Below are positions 20,801 to 26,637 of a stretch of DNA of 26,637 nt, piece after piece (the first letter of the stretch is position 1; each line of letters opens with the position of its first letter). Source of the stretch: Sphaerosporella brunnea (lineage: Eukaryota; Ascomycota; Pezizomycetes; Pezizales; Pyronemataceae); assembly GCA_008704415.1 (NCBI GenBank), contig VXIS01000477.1, forward strand, positions 1 through 26,637, given 5' to 3'. The notes beneath the pieces are model-generated. The model saw nothing but the letters and a program-made list of their open reading frames with translations, had not been told where the DNA came from and ran no database searches. The position numbers and the translations under genes are program-made.

Positions 20801-21610
20801 TGTTCAACTATGCCTTGTCCTATTAACTCGGAGGATGAACAGACCACAGAAAATGATGAGATTTCTGTGCTTCTAGGTGGACTGAGAGGTATGGACAACC
20901 AGGACGACAATAATGGCATACCACGTTATTGCTGGGACGAGAACCATCAAAGCACTCTTCACCATCACATTCGGCCTCCCATGCCACTAAGCGTAGCACA
21001 GTTAATCAAACTCAATGCCTACTTGAATGGCCTTGATCTTATGCTGCCTTTAACGGTGAACCTTTCAGCAGAGATCCGTGGCGGCGGTCGGACAAAGAAC
21101 GCCAGAAAGGACGATTCTCTTACCAATGTTAAGGTTGACATCTGGCAAAAGTGTCTTTTGCGCGATCCAAGTGCTCCTCAAAGTTTGTATCGATCCTATA
21201 TTCGTTCCGCCGCATACGAAAAGGCTGGAGCTCGAGACTCCACATATGTCCGCTATGAACTCATTCAGGAAAAAGTTGATACCAACGGACGTCCGGTTTG
21301 CTGTACTGTTGGTAAATTTGGGCGTGTCCTGTTTTTCTGTGAATTTAATGGCTGGCAACCATCGACAAGAGCCCCATATCATCTTTTACTTGCTTGGGTT
21401 GAAGAAGTTCCAGTGGTTGGAGAAGTGATGGCTGCTGGTACTCTTTACCACATAAAAGAATCTCCGACAAGAGCTATCAACGATAGCTCTGACTTGCGAT
21501 ACTTCATTAATGTCGACAGCATATCGTGTTTGACGGGAATTGTTTCCGTCACTGTTCATGACGGTAAAAGTGCGCGGTACATAATTGAGAAGGATTCCTG
21601 TTTTTTGTAA
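17855..21610 (+). CDS. Plavaka/Tnp2-type CACTA transposase
   Basis: Three exons, 17855-18884, 18943-20017 and 20095-21610, join in frame to 1206 codons without a stop. Introns are 58 bp (GTAAGT...CACTGCAG) and 77 bp (GTAAGT, branch TGCTAAC, CAACAG). The N-terminus is disordered. A zinc-chelating cluster C-X3-C-X-C...C-X2-C lies at Cys314, 318, 320, 332 and 335, followed by the family-like TYDYIPLVHQLRLQYSNPERA region. Candidate RNase H-fold acidic residues are Asp425 (MSTDGVELF), Asp515 (VTADMPARD) and Glu894 (WVVERMFGLW). A CNYC pair at 534/537, FPIDSMHLFYLN and a C-terminal YVRYEL..FGRVLFFCEF region are typical of fungal Tnp2-like proteins. It would cut at the TIRs and integrate the element, in the nucleus. 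The frame looks intact. The start is the first ATG of the open frame; an earlier exon cannot be excluded. Confidence 0.9.
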
Positions 21611-22088
21611 GCTAGTGTCTACTTTGGGGGTGGTAACCCACATCTTGTAACTGGACATTTGTAGGGAAAATTGTCAAGATAGGAGTCTTCAGGGTGGGAT
21701 GGTGGGTGTAAACAACTGTTCCCGCTGCGGTACGATGCCAGAGCTGCCCCAGGTGCGCTCTGGATTAGGCTTGGATGCACTTGTTGACAGTTTTGAGCGC
21801 ACGGACAAAGTCCTTGGTGAGAGCGAAAAATAACAGACAAGAAGCCTCTGCTGAGTGCTGCCGTCCGTACTTCATTGCTCGTCACAGTACTTTTTTGGTG
21901 TTTTCTTGGTACCTGTTGTCGCTGTTAGCTTGCTTTACCAGAATTTTCCCTTTTAAACATCTCGTTGGGCATCCCATTGGGTTTTCCTTGCTTCTCCCTT
22001 AGTAGATTTTAACCTGGAAAAACATGTTTTTTTCCTAATGAACCCAACCAATTTAACAGCAATATAACATGAATTCCCCCTTATCTCC
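21611..22088. other. Intergenic region between convergent transposase and TET/JBP genes
   Basis: 478 bp holding the 3' ends of two convergent genes. It has A/T-rich stretches such as TTTTAACCTGGAAAAACATGTTTTTTTCC near 22008-22037 that could serve polyadenylation on either strand. No ORF is supported. Confidence 0.5.
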
Positions 22089-23850
22089 TTATCCGAATGC
22101 CCTCACGTCCTCATGAAATGCAAAGACCCAACTGAAACGACTTTTACCTCTCCATTTTATTGTGAAGTGCTCCATCTTGTCCCCCCTAATACCTATCACC
22201 GCACCAGGTTGAAAGTGCAATTTTCTCTCCAGCAATGTCAAACAAAACAAGCCATCTTCATAGCTTCCAAAGGGTGTTAACCACGTCCACCCACCCTGCC
22301 AATCTTTGTGGTCTTGATGGGGTTCAGTCAACAGATTGAAGAGCAATGCCTGAAAGTGGAATATTTCTTCAGGTCTGACGGAAATGACTTCTCGGTTCCC
22401 TTCCTGACGAATCCCTGCAAACTTCTGTCGGTACTGATCTCTCATTACCTTGTCAATCCCTGCAAAGCAGACATCGATTGTCTGTGAAATATTGGACGCC
22501 CAAAGCTGTAGATCTCGAATCATGGTACTTGCATATTGACCATGCTGAGTCATGTCCTTCGTCAGAACACAGGGACTATGCTGATGGCCTACTTCTTTCC
22601 ACAATCCAAAGTAATAAATTCCGGACCGGCCTGACAAACCAGATGCCCATTCAAAAGCTTGATTCTCCTCTTCCATCCTCCACTTATCAAAGAGACCATG
22701 GCGACGAGTGTCTTTAGGCTTTTTCGGCGGTACAAACTGTATCAGCTTGTTGATATTTTGGGTGCTGGTCTGGACAATCTCTTCTCCCATGGTTGATCCC
22801 CATGTCCGTTTATAAGCATCATGGTACAGGACTATCAGTGGCTTCCCCTCCTTGTCCAACGCAATGTACGACTTGTCCGGGGGGATTTCGGTGTAGCTTT
22901 CGGCATTGGCAAGCGCTTCCTCCATATCTGTTCCTTTGGCAGTAGACAGCAATTTTGACAGGTCAATATCAAAGAAGTATTCAATGATCTTTTCCGCACC
23001 ATCAAACCGCCAGGTCTTCTTTCCCTCCAGTTTGGCCTTTTCCATTAAAGCAGTTTGCTGCTTGCTCAGCTGAAAAAACTCTTCATAGACGGTGTCTTTA
23101 TAGCGGGGTCGCGCTCGTCCCTTTCGAGTGTTGTGCGGAATGTAGTCTTGAATGTTGAACCTCTCAGAGCTCAAATAGTTTGCAGCATTGCTTGGCTCAA
23201 AGTGCTGCCGAATGGTGGATGCAGCTTGGGAGCGTGGTTTTTCTGTGAGTTCTAACTGCGATTTTAGTCTTTATTGCGGCCAACATATATGATCTAGGAT
23301 TACCTTGCAGGGATGCACCTATTAATTGGAACTCTGTCTCATCTTTTTCTGTTCCAGGGAAGTCTCGTTGTCTTTGTGCCATAGGCTTGCGGTTCCGTGA
23401 TTTTTTCGGGGGCCGTCCTGCACCTGTGTAGTCCTTGGATGATGCGGATTGACTAGCTTTTATTCGCGCTAATTCTTCTACTTCCTTCTTTCTTTTTTTT
23501 TCCAATGTTTGCCGTGTATAATTTTTCCATTTTCCACTAACGGGATCGACATGGTCGGGATATCGGTATGGCTCCCGAACATAGTCCGGCTTAGAACGTG
23601 TTCCATCGTTTGGATATACAGCAGCTGATATTGGAAATTGATAGCTCCTGTCAGTCGGGTGTTCTGCCATGATAGGATATTCCCAACACTCTTCTTTTTC
23701 ATCTCTGACGTAAGGTTCTGCAGCCTTATCTTCGTTGTCGTCGGTTGGGGGCCACGGAGGCGATAACTCTCTGTTATTGCCAATTCCCAAGATGTTGTCC
23801 TGGTCCGCTTCTGTATTGACACCAGCGAATGATGTTTCCTCTTGTTCCAT
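22089..23850 (-). CDS. TET/JBP-type 2OG-Fe(II) dioxygenase carried by the transposon
   Basis: Two exons, 23850-23304 and 23242-22089, joined over a 61-bp intron (GTAATC...CTCACAG), give 566 residues. The first ~180 residues are disordered and charged with an AT-hook-like GRPPKKSRNRK (GRP at 145-147). The C-terminal double-stranded beta-helix carries the iron triad His491-X-Asp493 (LTEPHQDHKDW) and His541 (DKMEHFTIKW), then the 2OG-binding Arg551 (GKSRFSWVFAFHE), in the order and spacing of the TET/JBP family. These enzymes oxidise methylpyrimidines in DNA (5-methylcytosine or thymine) using 2-oxoglutarate and O2; which base this one uses is not visible. All ligands are present, so activity is plausible. 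It is convergent with the transposase and inside the TIRs, so it moves with the element. Another Fe/2OG oxygenase family is the main alternative. Confidence 0.82.
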
Positions 23851-23904
23851 TTCAACGGTGATGGATCTGTAATTTTCTTACTTTGAATCAGCGCATATTT
23901 GGCA

Positions 23905-24212
23905 ACAGAGCAGGCGGCAATATCATCAAAATTTGGCAGCACCTCCCCATGCAATCAGCCCCGGCTACAGATAGAGCGGCCTTCTGGCAGCACTCCACTC
24001 TGCACCGTGCTTTGGTGTTAGAGTAGCAACTCGGGGGTATAGAAAGAATGGTAGGTTTCGAGGTTGAAGAAAGCATCGCGGGATAGAGTCGCAGCAACAG
24101 GCCTGATGGCAGCATCACCAAAATTTGGCAGCACCTCCCCATGCAATCAGCCCCGGCTGCAGATCGAGTGGCCTTCTGGCAGCACTCCTCTCTGCACCGT
24201 GCTTTGGGATTT
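23905..24212. repeat. ~100-bp direct repeat with 192-bp period upstream of the TET/JBP gene
   Basis: Two copies, about 23905-24016 and 24097-24212, share CAAAATTTGGCAGCACCTCC, CCATGCAATCAGCCCCGGCT, GCCTTCTGGCAGCACTCC and CTCTGCACCGTGCTTTGG with only a few differences. They lie just upstream (on the minus strand) of the dioxygenase ATG, so they may include promoter elements. Further out, 24319-24363 has short GGAGGCAGAGCA repeats. Confidence 0.85.
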
Positions 24213-24540
24213 GAGTAATGAAGTGTGGTGGTATTGGAAGACGTTTACAGGCAGAACAGCAAGCGTAGAGGTGGAAGAAAAACCGCAGGTAGAGCAAAGG
24301 GTAGAGTGGCTGAGCACAAAGCTCGGAGGCAGAGCACAGAGCTTGGAGGCAGAGCAAAAACAAGTTGGCGGCATTTCTCTGTACCTTTTTGCTGCAGTCA
24401 CAGAACAGAAACTAGTACGACAAAACCCCCGACAGGCAAGCCCGCACTGGAGGTTTTTAAGGGCACTGCTCGCACGCAAGCTCGTCACCCAGATCGTATT
24501 TCTTTCTTGTAGACTGCTGGCTGCGTAGTTGCACCAACCG

Positions 24541-24640
24541 TTACGCGAGCGAGGATGTGGACGACCGTCGCGCGAGGATGTGGACGACCGTCGCGCGAGG
24601 ATATTGATGACCGTTACGCGAGCGAGGATGTAGACGACCG
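24541..24640. repeat. Short tandem repeat, GCGAGGATGTGGACGACCGT-like units
   Basis: Four imperfect units of about 27 bp inside the right end of the transposon, each with GCGAGGAT.T.GACGACCG (or a variant) and GCGCGAGG or ACGCGAGCGAGG linkers. Confidence 0.8.
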
Positions 24641-24710
24641 GGGAGTAGTTGGGTGGGAGGATACGCAGGCGCGCGGTTGGTAAGATGGAAATGTGGGGGG
24701 AAGATGCTGC

Positions 24711-24744
24711 TGGTGGTGGTGGTGGTGGTGGTGGTGGTGGTGGT
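24711..24744. repeat. (TGG)n microsatellite
   Basis: About eleven uninterrupted TGG/GGT units. It explains poly-Pro, poly-Val and poly-Thr ORFs on both strands that are not real genes. Confidence 0.95.
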
Positions 24745-24774
24745 AGACTGGCTGCGGGCGGTGGTTGCGAATGA

Positions 24775-24906
24775 TGTTCCAGACGGCACCCGTTTCCGTT
24801 CGTCACGTCTTTTCTACGCCTCACCCGGACGTCACCCGTCGGGTACGGCATTCCAAATCCGTACCGCTTTTTACACCCGTACTATGCGGGTTTTAATCCG
24901 TGAGTT
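24775..24906. repeat. Right subterminal repeat array
   Basis: Repeated ACCCGT/ACGGGT and ATCCGT/ACGGAT words, matching those of the left end, fill the ~130 bp inside the right TIR. They are fewer and more GC-rich than on the left. Confidence 0.65.
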
Positions 24907-24928
24907 ACGGGTTCCTTGTATGCTCGGG
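24907..24928 (-). repeat. Right terminal inverted repeat
   Basis: Exact reverse complement of 14559-14580 over 22 bp. It is followed by the GTG target duplication at 24929-24931. Confidence 0.9.
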
Positions 24929-24931
24929 GTG

Positions 24932-26637
24932 AGAGAATGTTACCGTGCGGATTGAAGTAGCACGAGTGCGAGCTAGTGAATCAATGCTGAGCTTCATTCT
25001 CGGAAATCTGTCCATCCTCTACGGCCCGCGACCTACCCCCCGTCACCTCCGTGGCTCTCTATCTATCTCTATGTGGAATACTTTGCCATGCGAGGCGGAA
25101 AAACACGCGCAATTTACCCTACCTTGCTGTGGCGCATCTCCGGGGAGGACCACCAGCGACGACAACGCTGAGTGACTGCGCTCCTATCATCCGCGCAGCT
25201 GCAACCACCCACCGTCCAGCGCCATCCACCGTTAAGCGAGAGTAAGTGCCTTGATCGTTGCGGTGGCGGAATTCTCGCTCACACCTTCTAGCATGGCGCT
25301 CCCGCAGCGTTGCACACGAGTCGAGAATTCTCACCGAGGGTCTCGGTCTCGTGCGGTCTCGAGATGTCTCGTCGGTCTCGTGACGGTCTCGAAGGTGCCC
25401 GCTACCACGCAGAGCGCTGTGATAACCGTGGATGGGAGGCCTGCATCACAGCATACTTCGCGACCTTCACCGGTGTCAGAGACGATTTCACGGACCATTG
25501 CGATGGATGCAACAAGCACACGCGGTGCATCGCTGGACGCCCCGCATAACCATCCCATTCGAACAAATCCTTTTGGGTCTTGAAGGCAGGAATCTGTGGT
25601 CCTGGGCGAGCCTTTTGGATGGACGGTGATGACCTGTGGCGTTTCCTCTATGATATCGGCGGCCTTGAAGGTCTGCCCTGGCTATGAGATGACGTGACTA
25701 TATTACGAACGCATTGCGGAGCCGGACGGCGACGATGGGAGCGACGACGATGGGAGCGACGACGGTGGAATTGCCAAACCGGACGGCGACGATGGGAGAG
25801 TTTGGATCGTGCCAAGATCTTGCACAGTTTGCTGTGGGGAAAAACTCAGGCCAGCGACCAGATCTATCAGCGCCGGGAAATCAGGGTCCCCATGTTCGAT
25901 GAGTCTGCTGAAGACAGGAAAGTCGAGGCCACACACCTCAACCTTCCACCTTCAATCCATAATCCGTCAATCTTGGGATTCGTTGGGCGACATTGTGAAA
26001 CCCTTTACGAGCCTCGAGCGTCTACTCCCCTGCGGCACCGACCGCTGCGACGATGGGAGCGACGAAGATGGGAGCGACGACGATGGGAGCTTCGTTCTCA
26101 ACCAAATGTCATCCAAATTGGACGTATAAGGGGTAAAATGAAAGCTAAAAATGTGAAGAATTCAACTCGGCGAACAGGAGGAGAATTCACTCGCTTCTTT
26201 GTGGGCTGTGGGGTATGTTTTGGCAAAAGATCTGTTTAGCGCCGATATACAATTGATTTTTTGTTCCACCTCGTGCATCACCTTTTATAGGCAGATATAG
26301 TCCTGTTCAGCTGCGCTTATTTTTCGATCCAGATCAATTTCCGATTCGGACTTCCATACCCGAGTATAAGCAGGAATTGCACGCTACCCAGCCTTTAACT
26401 AGTTGCTGGATTTGCTCTCTATAGGTGTACGGCAAGAAAGCCAAATCAGGCCAAAATACCTCCTCTCGGACGTTGCTTGTGGCAGCTTTTGGCAATTTCT
26501 AATTTGCCGAGTGACAACTTTTAACTTGGGATTAGATAGGGTTGAGAACGAGGAGGCAACCACATACCCGGCGGGTACTGTAGGCGTTTTGTGTACCACA
26601 AATATACGCCCTTCTGTGCCGAAATTGTTGGGACTCC
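24932..26637. other. Right flank, no supported gene
   Basis: Only short or low-complexity ORFs on both strands. Notable content: five GGTCTCG words in about 60 bp (25339-25391) and two clusters of the 12-bp word GACGATGGGAGC (about 25729-25799 and 26049-26092). A 181-codon ORF at 25694-26239 is largely a product of those repeats (RRRWE runs). No family was recognised. Confidence 0.5.
25729..26092. repeat. Two clusters of a 12-bp GACGATGGGAGC repeat
   Basis: Cluster one lies at about 25729-25799 and cluster two at about 26049-26092, separated by about 250 bp of unrelated sequence. Depending on frame they encode DDGSDDDGS, RRRWER or ATMGATTMGA runs. The unit length is a multiple of three, so it does not break frames. 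Confidence 0.8.

Larger units (their letters stand above)
14559..24928. mobile_element. Complete CACTA-superfamily (Plavaka-like) DNA transposon carrying a TET/JBP gene
   Basis: Perfect 22-bp terminal inverted repeats (beginning CCCGAGCATACAAGGAACCC) lie at 14559-14580 and 24907-24928, and similarity continues less perfectly inward to a shared CGGATT. A GTG triplet flanks both sides, matching the 3-bp target duplication of CACTA elements. Subterminal arrays of ATCCGT/ACCCGT lie at both ends. Inside are a minus-strand unknown gene, a plus-strand Tnp2/Plavaka-type transposase sharing a divergent promoter region with it, and a minus-strand TET/JBP dioxygenase gene convergent with the transposase. 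Total length is 10,370 bp. Intact TIRs and open transposase and dioxygenase frames suggest recent insertion, although the left gene has a stop codon. Related fungal transposons (KDZ and others in basidiomycetes) are known to carry TET/JBP genes. Confidence 0.88.

Noticed and set aside
17855..21610. Assignment of the transposase to the KDZ group because of the TET/JBP partner
   Set aside because: The motifs (STDG, TADMPARD, FPIDSMHL, WVVERMFG) and the 3-bp duplication fit Tnp2/CACTA-Plavaka better than KDZ.
23478..23954. 158-codon minus-strand ORF overlapping the TET/JBP first exon in another frame
   Set aside because: It is a shadow frame; the frame starting at 23850 splices cleanly into the catalytic exon.
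24147..24851. 234-codon minus-strand ORF with a poly-Pro run
   Set aside because: Produced by the (TGG)n microsatellite and tandem repeats at the transposon end; no domain seen.
25694..26239. 181-codon ORF with RRRWE repeats
   Set aside because: Composition is dictated by the 12-bp DNA repeat; the rest has no recognisable domain.
1..26637. tRNA genes, CRISPR arrays, bacterial-type operons or Shine-Dalgarno sites
   Set aside because: None seen; the splice signals, 5S genes and transposon families show a eukaryotic nuclear sequence.

Overview
The window looks like repeat-rich nuclear DNA of a filamentous fungus, most likely an ascomycete. This rests on several signs: short introns (about 45-80 bp) with GTAAGT-type donors and CTAAC/CTGA branch sites, two isolated 5S rRNA genes on the same strand instead of a tandem array, fungal-type hAT and CACTA transposases, and copia and LINE debris. 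I see no convincing host housekeeping gene. The species cannot be fixed from the sequence alone.

Layout, left to right. Positions 1-3.9 kb are nested retroelement wreckage: a truncated gag piece with a CCHC zinc knuckle and an in-frame 33-bp minisatellite, then a defective Ty1/copia element. That element has a primer-binding site matching the initiator-tRNA anticodon arm, a broken gag, only the last part of pol/RNase H, a polypurine tract and the start of a 3' LTR. A short LINE-like tail follows. Positions 3.9-6.6 kb hold a decayed hAT transposon whose transposase (minus strand) still shows a BED finger, catalytic core and C-terminal dimerisation motif but is broken by a frameshift and a stop. 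Positions 6.6-14.5 kb are largely gene-free: a 65-bp tandem repeat, two 5S rRNA genes (8216-8334 and 12600-12718, minus), a diverged ~500-bp duplication, a possible small membrane protein, and a TA-flanked 565-bp MITE with 97-bp inverted repeats.

The main object is a complete CACTA-superfamily (Plavaka-like) DNA transposon at 14559-24928. It has perfect 22-bp terminal inverted repeats, a 3-bp GTG target duplication and subterminal ATCCGT/ACCCGT repeats. It carries three genes: an unrecognised five-exon gene on the minus strand (15025-17634) with one in-frame TGA; a divergently transcribed three-exon transposase (17855-21610) that splices into an open 1206-codon frame; and, convergent with the transposase, a two-exon TET/JBP-type 2-oxoglutarate/Fe(II) dioxygenase gene (22089-23850) with its metal and 2OG ligands intact. 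The inference is a mobile element that carries its own DNA-base-modifying enzyme, probably acting on methylated pyrimidines in or around the transposon.

The right flank (24.9-26.6 kb) has no supported gene, only short-period repeats.
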